Assembly (NCBI GenBank): GCA_965153455.1 | Contig: OZ234503.1 | Span: 5,920,157-5,984,156 of the forward strand | Length of the DNA stretch: 64,000 nucleotides | Direction of reading: 5' to 3' | DNA from: Sphagnum compactum | Lineage: Eukaryota; Bryophyta; Sphagnopsida; Sphagnales | Shown: piece after piece, positions 1-13,660 of the stretch | How the letters are laid out: every line of letters begins with the position of its first letter | Position numbering within the stretch: the stretch's first letter is position 1 | Made by a program: the position numbers and the translations under genes | The notes under the pieces: generated by a model | Database searches by the model: none | Told to the model about the DNA's origin: nothing | What the model saw: only the letters and a program-made list of their open reading frames with translations

Positions 1-1524
1 GAAGGTATTGCGGAAATTTGGTCCATTGCCAATTAAGTGTGGTATTGCATTGTGTCTTAGGTATGTAATACCACATCATGATTGGTCCTAGGTATGCAAT
101 ACCTTCATCCATCATTTCGTCGTTGTGACGAGAAACATTTAAAAAAAGTAAAAGTAGAATAAAATTATGCAATACTTGCATCTAAAGCATAAAATGATAG
201 TTGGATTTCTTATGTTTCAGATAGTACCCATCTCAACATGAGGGTATTGTAGAAACTTGGTACATTGCCATTCAAATCTACCACATCATTATTGGCCCTG
301 TGTATGCAATACCATCATCCATAATTTAGTGGAAATTTAGTCTCTTAGAAGTATGACATAAAAGGGGGAGAGGTGCAAAACAATCTAATGAGCCAAAAAG
401 GGCGTCGAATCGCAAAGAAAAATAATCAAAATTGGATAAATATTTATGTTTTGCCATTTAAAACCATGGTAATCATGGCAAGTTATTATTTTTTCCTTCA
501 TATGAATGTCAAGGAATTCAAACCAAAAATCCATTTGATGAAGTTTTAAGTTTAAGTTTTGATTTAGGACTTCTAAAAGTGAACAACAACGCATTGGACA
601 TGAGTCCATTTTGGAAAGGACTATCAAAAGGACTCATATAATAAAACACATTTGATGGGAAAAAATTTAAAAAGATAAAGACCTAAGATATGTGGAATTA
701 TAAAACTTTAAAAATTCAAAGAACTTTCCAAAATTGATCTAGAATTTTAAAACTTCAAAAGTCTTTTGCCACACATAAATGGGGTAAAATATACATGATG
801 TGTTAAAAAGATTTATAATTTATTACATAAGAAACATAAAATTGGTTATGATTTGAAATTATTATCATTTTTAAAGATGAAACATTAAATTTACAAAGGA
901 TTATGACACTCAAGTATTCATATTCATGTTTCCTTTGTAAAAAATCAATTTAACTAGTAAGATATAATCCTTTGACGGTGAGGATACTTCACAATTCATA
1001 TTTATCCAGAAATGATGAAGAAAAAAAATGTCATGTACTTGGACAACTATAAGCATTTATTATAACAAGTTGCAAAAAAAAAATGTTCCAAAATTCATTC
1101 ATATGAAATGTTTTTTTTTTGGGAAAATGACATACAATCCTTTTTTATAGTAATCCCGTTGGCTCATTATATCATGTTTGCACCCAGAGGTAAAATATAT
1201 GAATATTATATAGAGTTTTGTCATATTTATGTATTGGTTTTTCTTTTCTTCTACAAAATCTAAATGTATCTATTCTCTTAGTTAATTTTTGGAATATGAA
1301 TTAGGTAAAAGTTTAATTGGTTAGATATATAGATTTTGCCAAAAAATAGAAGTTTAGCTAAAAAGAAATGTAGGTTTAGTCAAAAAATATAAGTTTAACC
1401 CAAAAAAAGAAAAAGGTTTTGCCAAAAGATATAAGTTTAGCTAAAAAGAAACATAGGTTTAATCGAGATATAAATTTAGCTAAAAAGAAATATAGGTTTA
1501 ACCAAGATATATAAGTTTAGTTAG

Positions 1525-1568
<44 letters not shown>

Positions 1569-2739
1569 CCAAGAGATGGAAGTTTAACCAAGAAGAAATA
1601 TAAGTTTAGCCAAAAGATAAAAGTTTAAGCATTAAAGTATATAGGTTTAACCAAGAGATAGAAGTTTAGCCAAGAAAAAATATAAGTTTAACCAAGAAAA
1701 AATATAGGTCTAGCTAACAAATATAAGTTTAGCCAAGAAAAAATATAGGGTTAGCCAAGAGATAAAAGTTTAGTTGATAAAATATATAGGTTTTGTTAAG
1801 AGATAGATTTTTAGTTGAAAAGAACTATAAGTTTAGCCAAGAAGAAATATAGATTTAACCAAGAAGAGATAAAAGTTTTGTCAAAGTAAGTAAGGGATTA
1901 GTTGTTAGTTTGTAGATAGGGCTAAGATTTAGGTCGTTAGGGTAGTTAGATGGGTGGATAGTACGGAGGTTAGAGTTGGGAAAAGTTTGGCAACAAAAAA
2001 AATGGTCAAAGGTCAGCATTCAAAAAAGATTGACTGTGGTAGAATGTTGGTTAACGTAAGGTAAGGAGGTGGATGAAAAAAAAGGTGAATCATCTAGCCC
2101 ATCTTATGGACAAAACGACCAACTGGTGCAATCATGGGGGCTAGTTCACTTTGGCCCACTCAACCCCCACATCCCATCCCGTCCCCAAGTATAACATCGT
2201 TTAAATGTAAGTGTAAATCTAGTAGACTCCTACATTGTGTAATCGTCATGTCAAATTGTGTAAAACCATGCAACCACTAAAGACCACCCAAACAACAAGC
2301 ATGGTGATAAGGCCATAAGTGGTGTGTTGCTCCAATGGTAATCAATTGGATGGATGCATGTCTTGAAAAATTGAACAACAAATGGGAAATGGAGTGACAA
2401 TTGTTTGGGGTACATTTAATAAGTCTTTAAATTTTTAGATAACCTATTAGGTCTATATGTAAGCAATGTATGTCATGTACATAATTCTCAAAAGTGGCAA
2501 ACATTGAGTAGTTTATTTTATTAGTGTTTCATCTCAACCTTGCACTTTCTTGACCATACTACTATTTGAAACCTTATAAGTAGATACTTGAAGTCCTCAA
2601 ATAACTTTGAATCATTTGTTTAATATAAGGTTGTCATCACTACTGACTATGCAATAATCAAATTCAAGAGCTTGTAGTGAATTCCTTCATGGGAGGTATG
2701 GCCTAATATATCCCTTTTTAGATCCAAACCTTTCAATCA
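1..2739. repeat. AT-rich intergenic DNA with minisatellite
   Basis: No gene is recognisable here. The first 340 bases hold two diverged direct copies of a segment built from words such as GGTATTG and GTATGCAATACC, starting near 1 and 238. From about 1300 to 1880 there is a degenerate 20-25 bp minisatellite of the type AAGTTTAGCCAAGA / ATATAGGTTTAACC. It is interrupted at about 1528-1566 by an (AT)n microsatellite. The rest is AT-rich sequence with only short chance reading frames. Confidence 0.6.
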
Positions 2740-4576
2740 CACTACAAGGGGAATAGAGAAGATTAGGGATTAATGACACACAATCCGTTGTCATTTCCTT
2801 CATCTTCTCTTAGATTCGATTTGTTACTCTTTTTTTTTTCTATCTTTTTGCCCAAGGATTTATATTTTCCCTTCATTATATTAAATTTGACATGGTAAAC
2901 CCTACACCTTTCCAATTGAGGTGATGTAAGATTTCCTTGTAGGCACCTCAATGTGTTAAATGTAGTTCACAAGTGATGAATTTCATTTTGCATTAGAATA
3001 TCATTCACATAGCCATTTAAGAAAAATTGTATAGTCAAAATGGGATCTTCATTTTCTAACTTATTACATATCAATTTCATTGATGTTTTTAACCAAAAAG
3101 TAGGTTTGAACACATATTTATCAATTAGTTTAAAATGTATTTTTATTTACTTTTATAATTTATTTTCTTTTAATTGTTTTGGACTTAGATTCTTATAAAC
3201 TTAATAGAATAAATTAATGTTATTTGACACATATTTTCACTTAATTTGATGCTACTAAATGAAAACACACTAAATGTGAGCCATTTTTCACCAAAAAAAG
3301 TGATGTATAACAAGTATTATAGTACGCAATAAGTTAAATCTTGATGGTATTCTTTGGTTATCATAAACATTAGCAAAAAATTAAAAATTTGCATGACAAA
3401 CATTTGGAACTCAAAGTTCACTTTGAATCAAAATTAATCTTGATCCAACAGTTAAATGAAGAGAATTGGATAAAATTAATGTACATATAGTATATAATTT
3501 ATAGTTCTTCAATGGCCATAGGGCATCATGTTTGTGGTTCATAAAAATTACCAAACAAAAGAAAATTGAAAAAATAATGAAATAATAAATCTTCTCCTCT
3601 TTGATATGGTAGTGATGTTTTTCTTTAAAAAAAATTTATTATGCATGTATTGCTCAAAAATGCAAAAAACACATATTTTTTGAATGGAATTTCATCCAAA
3701 AACTTTAAATCTTTAAATGGTCTTATATTTAATTCATGTATATCAATATCATACACCATTAAAAAATTCACCCAAAAATTCCACTCACAACCTTGGTGTT
3801 GAAGTATATATGTAATTTTTTCAAATTCTATGACATGTATTATTTTGTGACAAATATATTCCATACATTCAAGTTTTTCATTGTTCGTTGTATTTTTAAA
3901 AAAATTGATTATATTAAGTTTCAAATTAATCAAATATACTTAAAACAAGCAAAAAAATCCAAGATGTGATGTCATACATTACCAAAAAAAGTAATTGTAA
4001 AAAGATTATACTTGTGACTACAATTTTTTAGGGGCTTAATGTGTTTATGCCCTATTTTATATAAGTGGTGCAAGGTTGAAAGGGACATATTTATTCTACA
4101 TTATCTTGCTTTGACGTATATATGAAGGTGCATGAAATCTAGATTCATTGATTATGGATTGTAGCAAGTTTTTGGGTACTTATTAAAAAGTCCATTATGT
4201 TATGACAATTCGAAAACTATTCAAAAAATTCATAGAATGTGATTATAGTATATATAACATTCTAGTGTTGAGTCCTTTATCAACTTAATAATTTTTATTT
4301 AATCACATGGCCAATTACATATGGGTCCAATTTTTTTTAAATGTACCAAAAAACTTGTCACAATGTCACTTTTTTATAAGCCTTTTCGATATTCTTTATT
4401 AGTCCTATTTCATGATGTACATGGACACAAAATGTTTAATATTAATTTTTAAAAAATATGATGGTCCAACATATCATATTTCAAAATATGAATTTAAATA
4501 ATTTAGTAATGTGTATAGGAATATAAAAAAATATAAGCCAAAATTAAGGATTGCATCCAGGATTAATTAGTTGGGG
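2740..4576. other. AT-rich DNA with a possible orphan CACTA end and a dispersed repeat
   Basis: At 2740 the sequence CACTACAAGGGGAATAG looks like the terminus of a plant CACTA transposon. It is followed by a short internal palindrome (AATGACA ... TGTCATT, about 2772-2795). I found no matching right end nearby, so this is at best a truncated element. Positions about 3045-3255 form a diverged direct repeat of about 19022-19225 and share words such as CTTATTACATATCAATTTC. A second block at about 4035-4125 resembles about 19240-19320. No coding sequence is visible. Confidence 0.4.
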
Positions 4577-5013
4577 CACTACTAGGAAATGCGTCCTAGT
4601 TCACTATGGTTTACACTAGATTTTTGAGTGAATTTGGATAATTTTACCTAGTGAAATTGTTTAACCCCCTAGTGAACAGGGACCAGTTGCTACGGACAAT
4701 GACTTGTTTCATTAGTACCAAGTGAAACAAGGTTATTCTCAAGTGAAATACAAATTTACCAAACCATTCACTTGCTAGTTAATTAACTAACCAGTATGAA
4801 AATTAATTAAATTTTAATTATTTAATATATAATACTATTGATAATTTCATGATTTTTAAAGCCTATTATTTATTGACACGTGTCACTACCTACGCTAGGT
4901 TCAAAACCTAATCTAGGTAGCTAGGTAGATCACGTAATCAACCTAGGCACCTAACCTAAGAATTCGATAGGAGAATATTCGGTCAACATACCATTGTTGA
5001 CCACACACAACAC

Positions 5014-5093
5014 CACCCATGAAGTTTGATCCCTTGACCTTTGGAATGCGGGCAAACACCTTTACCATCAAACCACCCCACTTGTTGTGATAA
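5014..5093 (-). repeat. tRNA-like module inside CACTA copy 1
   Basis: On the minus strand a box A-like stretch (TGGTTTGATGGTAAAGG) is followed by a box B-like stretch (GGGATCAAACTTC), resembling a decayed tRNA or SINE head. The equivalent place in copy 2 has a better box B. I infer a tRNA-derived insertion inherited by the element family. It is not a functional tRNA: I see no cloverleaf. Confidence 0.4.
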
Positions 5094-5449
5094 TATGTTA
5101 CATTACATTCTATTTATCAAATACTTCATTTTAAACATTACAAAAACATAAACTTTGAAAATTCATTTCTTATTGAGATTTTGTTCAAATGAAATGATTC
5201 GAGTTTACTTTTTAAAAATATTCAATAATGTACATAATTACATTTATTTCCTTTTGAAAGTTTAAAATCATTTGAACAAAAAAAAATTTGAATATCATTA
5301 TTCAATAACATTTCAATGACCATTCTTTTGAAAAAAAAAAGTTTAGTAAATGGATTTCTTTTTGTTAATATAATAATACTACCTATGTTAAACTACTTTC
5401 AATTATTATACGACTATTTTTCATTAATTTAAATTATTTCATCCTACAT

Positions 5450-7280
5450 TATTTACGGCTATTTATGGTTATTCTAAATAACTTTTGGTTATTTTTTGTT
5501 ATTTTAACTTATTTCACCTTAAGCTATTTTCAGCTATTGTAAGTTTTTTTGCTATTATATGTTATTTTTGGCTATTGTAAAATATTTCAATTTAGACTAC
5601 TTGCAGTTATTATAAATTACTTTTGGTTATTTTAACTTATTTCACCTTAGGCTATTTTCAGTTATTGTAATTTTTTTGGTCTATTCTATATTATTTTTGG
5701 CTATTGTAAATTATTTCAATTTAGACTACTTGTAGCTATTATAAGTTACTTTTGACTATTGAAAAATATTTCACTTTAAGTTATTTTCATTTATTATAAA
5801 TTATTTCACCTTAGATTATTTTTGGCAATCTTAAGCAATTATAATATATGGCTATTGGTTGTTCTTTTATTAGTGCTATTGGTGGTTATTAATGGCTATT
5901 GGTACCTATTATATTTGTGGCTATTTATGTTTTTTAGTGGTTATTCTATTAATAGTTATTGATGGTTATTCTATTAATGGCCATTAGTAGTTATTCTATT
6001 GGTGGTTATTGGTGGTTATTTTATTGGTGGTTATTGGTGGTTATTATATGAATGGTTATTGGTGGCTATTATATTAATGGTTACTGGTGACTATTGTATT
6101 AATGGCTACTGGTGCCTATTGTATTAATGGCTACTGGTGGTTATTGTATTAATGGCTACTGGTGGCTATTGTATTAATAATGGCTACTGGTGGCTATTCT
6201 ATTAATGGCTACTGGTGGTTATTGTATTTATGGCTACTGGTGGCTATTTTATTAATGGCTACTGGTGGCTATTCTATTAATGGCTATTGGTGGTTATTCT
6301 ATTAATGGTTATTCGTGATTAATATATTAATGACTATTGGTGGTTATTCTATTAATGGCTATTCGTGATTAATGTATTAATGGCTATTGGTGGTTATTCT
6401 ATTAATGGTTATTCGTGATTAATGTATTAATGGCTATTGGTGGTTATTTTATTAATGGCTATTCGTGATTAATGTATTAATGGCTATTGGTGGTTATTTT
6501 ATTAATGGCTATTCGTGATTAATGTATTAATGGCTATTGGTGGTTATTCTATTAATGGCTATTGGTGGCTATTCTATTAATGGCTGTTCGTGATTATTTT
6601 ATTGATGGTTGTTGGTGGCTATTCTATTAATGGCTGTTGGTGGCTATTCTATTAATGGCTATTAATGACTATTCCATTGTAAGCCATTGGTGGTTATTTT
6701 ATTGGTGGTTATCGATGGCTATTTTATTGGTGGTTATCGATGGCTATTTTATTGGTGGTTATCGATGGCTATTTTATTAATGGTTATTAATGGTTATTGT
6801 ATTATAAGTTATTGTTGGTTATTATATGTTATATTACAATTATTGGTGATGATTGTATTATAAATTATTGTTTGATATTCTATGTTATAATATCATAGGC
6901 TATTGGCAGTTATTATATTGCAGGGTATTTAAAATTATTTTTCATAGGTTATTATTTTTTATTCTAAGTTATTTTTACCTTAGGTCATTATATTTTGTTT
7001 TAAATTATTTTAAAGTTATTATGCTTATGATAAAATAATTTATCATAACATTAAATAGAATGGCCTTGAATAATTTAAAGTATAACTTGAAATAACATAT
7101 ATTAATTTTAAATAATTTAAAAGCTTATAATAAACTAGTTAAGATACTTTAAGGTTAAATAACATATAATAATTCAGGGTACAATAATTTATAATAGCCT
7201 ATAATAACATAAAATATAAGTTAGAATAACTAAAGTAGTTTAAAATAATATAGGGTATATCATAAAGTAACATAGATATA
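5450..7280. repeat. TTATT-type minisatellite with complementary short arm
   Basis: From about 5450 to 7010 the + strand is dominated by units such as GGTTATT, GGCTATT and GGTGGTTATTCTATTAAT. Higher-order units of about 50 bp are near-identical between 6290 and 6600 (for example GGCTATTCGTGATTAATG recurs). From about 7040 the + strand switches to AATAA-type units such as AATAACTAAAG, complementary to the first arm. Copy 2 shows the same two-arm plan. Confidence 0.75.
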
Positions 7281-7492
7281 ATATTTTTAAAAACATAGAA
7301 ATAAACCTATTTGCTATAGTAAATTGTAATATGAATTATGTTAACTAGAAATGAAACATGATGTCTACATAGTGATATTATAATGAAATAACTTTCAGTA
7401 GGTGAAATCAATAAAATGCAATGAAGTTATTTCACTTTTAAAGTCCCATAGTGATTTAAGCTAGTAATTGACACCCCACTTTGGTAGTAGTG

Positions 7493-10400
7493 GGGGTGCT
7501 TCACAAGCCCAATTTTGTTTTTTTGTGATGAACCAATTTGATTGGCCCATCATAAAAAAAAGTTGAAATTATGGAAGCTCTTCAAAATGGTGCTTTTGCT
7601 TCATCTTGCTTGGTATTACTTAAATAATTTGGACCCAAATTTCAAAATCTTGAAAAGACTATCTTGTGACAACATTTTATGGATAATGTAATTTGTGTTT
7701 TCACCTTTGGGCAATTTTCCCAACATGTGCATAAATTACATGCTTTCAAAATGTGTTGCATTTAATTTTGGGTTTATTTTTGGTGTTTGGGTTTTATATT
7801 TATATTTTCATAAATTTAATAATGTTATCTAATATTTTTATTTTTTTTAAAATTAAAAAATAGATATATTTACCATATATGCAATATAATAAAGTGTCTA
7901 AAAATTTTAAATCACCTAGATTTTAATTTGAAACCGTTAAAAAATAGATAAAAAATCCCATTACACAGTCAACCAAGAAAATTTAAATAAAAATTAAAAA
8001 AATGGCCCACTTCACATTTCTTGTCATCTTTTCAGTTGAAAATCATTATTTATCAAAATTTTGATTTATTGCATATTTATGATCATTGCCTTTAAAAAAA
8101 TTCATTTATGATATGATAATATCAAACTTTTCATATGGTTCAGAAACTTATTCCAATTATATCATATGAAATCACAATATTTTATAACATTACAAATTTC
8201 ATTAAAAGTTTTTCATGATAATTGATTTTGGGCGACTGCAGGTGCCCGAGTTTGAACTGTTGATTAGATTTTGCACTCGAATCATATTCCTCCGCCTCAG
8301 GCACATTTCAAAATTTGGTGTACTGGTGAATGGAACTGTCGACACCGGTTTAGGTACTACCAAGTCCTGCTTGACTGCAATACTAGTATATTTGCTTGCT
8401 AGGAGTTTAATTCAAACTGCGGGAACACTTCCTAAAGTAGGTTCCAAGGTGGTTTACAAAGACTTATTAGTTAGCCAAAAGTTTTGAACTTCGAAATCTT
8501 GCACTTTCCTTCATTGATATGTCTAAACCTCAAGAGCTGCCATAGTGCAAAGCTAGTCACAAAGAAAACCACACGCATTATAGGTTTACTGGCTGTCTTA
8601 GGCAAACAAGACAAGATAGGCAGGTTGGCAAAGAGGGACAAGAGCCATAGTATACACTAGACAATAGAGCTCTTAAATTTGGGAACATATCTTAGATTAC
8701 ATAAACTAAAATCATAGGAAGTAATAATTCATGTCTAATAGGCAAATGTAGCCCTAGTCCATTAGAGAAAAGTGACTCCTGAGATAGTTTACTGCAAAGT
8801 GTTCTAGACGCTGAACTATTGCATTCATCCAAGTGTATGCACATTCTTTTTCAAGTGAATGCATGGTGACCTGATATACTTCTTGTGCAGGATACCGTAC
8901 ATGCAATGGTGTTTTCCTTTCTTGAAATCACCTTCTCTCCTATTCAGATAATGACTAGATTATAATTGACATGATAAGTCTCCAGTTTCATCCTGTCTTG
9001 GCCAGCAACTAGAGTCTAGCACAAAAGTTCAGGGTGAAAAGTAGATAACATCTAGTCCTATTTATCAACTTCATGATGTCCACATATCAACCAATTGGCT
9101 GTTGTATACTCATCCATAGTTCATTGAAGTAGAGTGGTTTTCACAAGACCATATAGAGACTAAGTCTCAACTATATTTACACAACTTATCACTAATTCAT
9201 GATGTGGATTGGATTATGCTTGACACCATTAAACTTGCAACAACTACATAGCTGTTAGTTCTACAGTCACATTGGTTCTAAGCAATTTCTATTTTAATTT
9301 TAGCAAGTTCTTGAGCGGAGCAAAAAGTGGTATCTTCTAAAATGCTCAAAATACATGTACTGTATGTCATGAGAAAACCACTCGGGAAAGCTTTTCTTGA
9401 TCATTCATGATAACATATAAACCTGAGCTCATGTCACATCCCTCAGACCTCTATCCAATTTCAAGGTGTTATCATAACGTAGAAAAAGATGGTATTAAAT
9501 TACGTTTTATTAAGCGCTTCTACATTGACATGTATACTTCATCCAGATCATGTTTACCCATGTTCACCTTCCAATCATTACGTTGTTGAGAGTGAGTTTC
9601 AAGTTTTACTTAAAACTTCCAAGGAATGGAGCAAGGTACACGGCCAGTTTTGCGGAACACTTAAATCTGATATATGGTCATTAAAAGTTACCTTTCGCTC
9701 GTGAACAAAAAGGTGAGTTCTTTCTTGCCAACAATTCAGGTCGGTTACAATTGAGTCAATAAGTGTGGAAACAGAAAACCCGGACGTCCTGAGATAAGAA
9801 TAACACGTCGCAAGACAATATGTTCAAAGCACAACAATCAATTAGCCATTAGAAATTGATCAAGGAACTTGGAATGAAATCCGCTCATTACTTAAACGAG
9901 TATTTCAATTTTGGACCATCATAGACAACCAAATTGGATGCCTCACCGTTCCAAGCTTAACTGCTGTAATAACCAAAAACTCTAATGACCGTGTAAGGGT
10001 GAGTGAGAACTTCTTCCCCTGGTGCGAAACCCATCTCTAGGAATTGGGAAACTGTCAAATGCACCATTACACAGGAGGTGGTCACCCATCCTTCCAAGAC
10101 TACTCAGTCTATTGTGCTTCAGTTCGAAGATCATATGGGTCCTACCTTCCACCACAGTAGGCCGAATATTCTGAAATGATTCAATCTAAGCTCAGAACGG
10201 TGCTACTTCCTGCACATTCCACAAAGAGTTACAACGAGAATTATTCCAAGATCTTTCTGCAGCAGTGTTGCTGCAATTCCTGAAAGGATTTTTCTAGCCA
10301 AAAAATTTCTCATTCCAGATGCTTCGACGTATAGAACCTATGAACAAGCGATAGAACACTCTAAAAGTAATCGTAGGTACTGAGGATCTATGTAACTTCC

Positions 10401-13400
10401 AGTCCATTCCGTTCTATCGGTTCTAGTACTCACCCTGCAAGTCCAGCATCGTCAGATGTATAACATCTTCAATCGTCAAATGAGCAGCAGACATGGCAAT
10501 ATGAGCTTATAACACACTTCAAAACCTGTATAAATTATTTTCACCTGAAAGAAATCATCGTGGTCTGTCTTAAATGTGGATTATTGCAGTATCTTCATGA
10601 AACTGCATATGATTCCCTCGTCTAGAGAAAGGCCTCTCCATCATGAGCACAAGGTTATACGCTGTCTGCCTAGCCTGAAAAATCGAAGAAATACTTGCAA
10701 CGATTAAACAGTCGGGCAGACCATGATGACAAGTTCGGCCACATCTTCTAAGCAGCATGCTCACTGACCGAGTCAGTGCTACTTGCTGATCTATGCTGCC
10801 TTAAAGTCCACAGGCAATACCTTACTTTATTTACGTTACAAGATGAAAAATATTCTACAAATATTCGAGTTTAACCGAACATGTGAACACTATTGGTGCG
10901 GATAAGGGCTTGAAAGGAAGGATATCAGACATCGTCGTGGTTGCTTATAATACTATGCTCTTGTGAGCCTTCAAGCTAGGCTCTAAGACAATTGTCTTCG
11001 CTGCTAGTAGAAAGTTTCATGAATTCTATATATACAACAACTATTGTGACTGTAGAGATGGTCAAAGCTGTACTGGTAAAGAAGTGCACTGTCACCGCAT
11101 ACAGTTTGAGCATAAATGTCTTCTCAGCCGGCTGAATTGAACCCTACCGTCGCGGCCCGCGTAGTCGACCACTAGCGGTTAGCATATATCGTCTGAGACA
11201 GTGAAGCGAGTCCTGTGATACGCACATGAAGGACAAGTGCCGGGGCGACGTAGTCTCAGGATGCAGCAGGTCTGCGGCACAAAAAAGTCAACTTGGATCA
11301 AGATATAGCAAGATGAAAGTCAGATTACCGTACTACCGCCAAGGACGTACAAGATACAAGTAAAACTATGCAAGATTTTCCTTCACCAAAACGTCCTGTT
11401 AGTGAGAAATAGATGCTACAGAGATGAGGGGGAGAGAGGTGACAGGCAGAGAGTGAGCACGCCTGCCAACGTACGAAGCAGCGTACATAAAGCAACTGTG
11501 CTCACTCTCTTCTGTCACTACTCTCCTCTAACACGAAAACACTGACACAAATTGAGATGATCCTACTAGATGCTGGCCGCAAGGTTTCCGCGGCACTTCT
11601 TTCATTGCCCAGGACGGATAATGTATCTGCTCTCCCAAGGACGCTCGTCTTGAATTCCCTGCTGGCTGCTAGTTCGCAATCCCAACCTCGAACTCGGGTG
11701 CGAAAAATTGGAGTACGATAATCGCCTGGCACAGTTGGGGTTTTGTGGAGGTGGGAGAAGTTCTTGATGAGGGGTCCCATCCTCGGTTATAACGCCGCGC
11801 ATACAGCGACTTAATTAAACCAGAGCTTTTAGTGGATGAGAAATAATTTCGACTGCCAAATATAAACGAGTAGCATGGGTTAGGTCGCGTTGGCTGCAGT
11901 TACTGAACGAGAAGTTGCTTTACCCTTTATTTTCTAGGGCGGCGCTACCTAAACTACACACTCACCACTTGAATTATCGGCTGCCGATCAAACTCGAACC
12001 ATGCTCCCCCTTTTTTTCTCTCACAAACGCATCTACTCGGCCTGTAAAAGAGTGCTTTCGAAGCACCCCAGTCATTGAGTGATCCATGGCATTAAAAATT
12101 TAGAGTCGTGAATGGAGGGGGAACGTTGTTGTTAATCCGCTTGCTAAAAGTAGTTGTTGCCACTGCAGTAAGCGCCGAAAGGAGTGTTGTCACGTGGATC
12201 AGCCCAGTAGCAAAATTGAACTACGCGTTTTGTGGCCCGGAAGTTACTGTAGCAGACTAAATCTATCTGCACCAATCAATTTAAATTCCATATTTAGTCA
12301 ATGGTTATCAGGACCCAGGCTCCTGATTCTGCTATGTTCATCCTGATCATTGGACATCCTCTTCCGAACTCAGATTTGGGTTTGTGAACCGGCATCGTGC
12401 CAGTAACAAAAATCTGCCCCTTTTGACTCATTACAACGCGGAGAAGTGCAACACAGGCAAAAGATGGATAATATTTTTAGCCACAAAGAAAATCAATATT
12501 TATACTGATATTTAACAGCTAGTTTTATGGTTAGATCATTGGAGTTAATTAATTTCTAAGAATTCAATAGTTGATCTGAAGTCGAATATAAACTTGTTAA
12601 AAAAGACCCCCCCACCCTTGAAATGGTTTTTATCATTATCATTGGTGTTTAAGCTTCTGGATCAACATGAGCCATATTCATGTCAAGTTTTTAATTTAGC
12701 ATAGTGCATGCAATGGAACAAATATGAAAACTCTAGATCCTGGATTTCGTTCAATTCATTGGACCTGGCACATTTCTAGGACCTTCTCGGGAACATGTTT
12801 AGCGTTCGCAAAACTTTTTGGCTAAACTTAATTATGTCTGACGGTGCCCTTTAATTATAGGACACACACGTAAATTATTTACCAGACGTGCTAATTAACA
12901 GAAAAGTGATGAATCATAGTAAGTGCGAAATTGCGTGGTGGCTGACGCCCAGTAGATGCACCGTATGCCAATTGAAACTCATTTGAAATGGACTTCATAG
13001 ATGCAAAGTAAACTACAAGGGGCTAACGGAGCTGGGTGTGGATGAATTGATTTGTTAAAGGCAAGATCTAAATCGCGTTCGCCTCTGAATTCTAAAGTTG
13101 AAGCATTAAAGTCAAAATAAAACTTTGCCATTAGAGGCATATTTAGGCATGACTAGTTAGAGTTCTGATCCCATTTGCTTTAAGTACTACTTTTTCTTGA
13201 AAAGGACAATGTTTGCGATATTAGGCTTCATGCTGCAAGTTCTTTTTATGTGGTGCATTTAACGTTTTAATAAATGTTATGATATAATGTATGCACTTTG
13301 GTTTGCCTTAGCATTCAAGGGACAAAATGTTTGCATACGGGGATTAGTATAGGAATAATATAAATATAATAATATACCAAGTTCAGTGTCAAGGAAGTTC

Positions 13401-13450
13401 AGATAATATGGATAATATTGTTGATTTTTTTTTCCGAAAGAGATACTTAC
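7493..13450. other. non-repetitive spacer without recognisable gene
   Basis: 7493-8200 is AT-rich. From about 8200 the composition becomes more balanced and looks unique. Open frames of 60-92 codons occur on both strands (for example 8215-8487 + and 11502-11780 -). None has a motif I recognise, and none chains into a convincing spliced gene. One segment on the minus strand (about 10570-10690) is preceded by an acceptor-like pyrimidine tract plus CAG and could be an orphan exon. The change in composition could mark a non-coding RNA locus, a diverged gene or an old insertion. Confidence 0.35.
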
Positions 13451-13459
13451 AAGTACCTC

Positions 13460-13660
13460 AGGAGTGATGGCTCAGTGCTATATAGCCCCTATCTATGACC
13501 TTAGAACCTCAAAAGAGATCCTAGGTTCAAACCCACTAGTGTGCAAGTGAAAGCCCTGCTGGCCCTCTGCCATACTGAGCTTGACTTGAGCGTGACAACA
13601 GCTTGGTCCAGTCTGTTGCTATGCTTCCAAAAAAAGAAAAAACAAAACAGAAAAACCTAC
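13460..13660 (+). mobile_element. tRNA-derived SINE-like element
   Basis: A box A match (TGGCTCAGTGC, 13468-13478) and a box B match (GGTTCAAACCC, 13524-13534) give an internal RNA polymerase III promoter with tRNA-like spacing. About 90 bp of unique body follows, then an A-rich tail from about 13627. This layout is typical of plant tRNA-derived SINEs. No target duplication was resolved. It does not encode protein. Confidence 0.6.

Larger units (their letters stand above)
4577..7492. mobile_element. CACTA-like non-autonomous DNA transposon, copy 1
   Basis: The left end reads CACTACTAGGAAA. The right end, read inward on the other strand, is CACTACTACCAAA, an imperfect 13-bp terminal inverted repeat. 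Both sides are flanked by GGG, fitting the 3-bp target duplication of the CACTA (En/Spm) superfamily. Subterminal regions contain repeated TTCACT/AGTGAA words. Inside there is a tRNA-like module (5014-5093, minus), then a long TTATT-type array (about 5450-7010) and a short array in the complementary orientation (about 7040-7280). No transposase frame is present, so the copy must be mobilised in trans. Its ends and layout match copy 2 at 59366-62198. Confidence 0.75.

Noticed and set aside
10570-10764. Possible terminal exon after a CAG acceptor-like site on the minus strand
   Set aside because: No upstream exon could be joined and the encoded peptide is not recognisable.
11502-11802. Two overlapping minus-strand frames (92 and 66 codons)
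   Set aside because: They are mutually overlapping in different frames, with no motif and no plausible exon partner. I left them inside the spacer entry.
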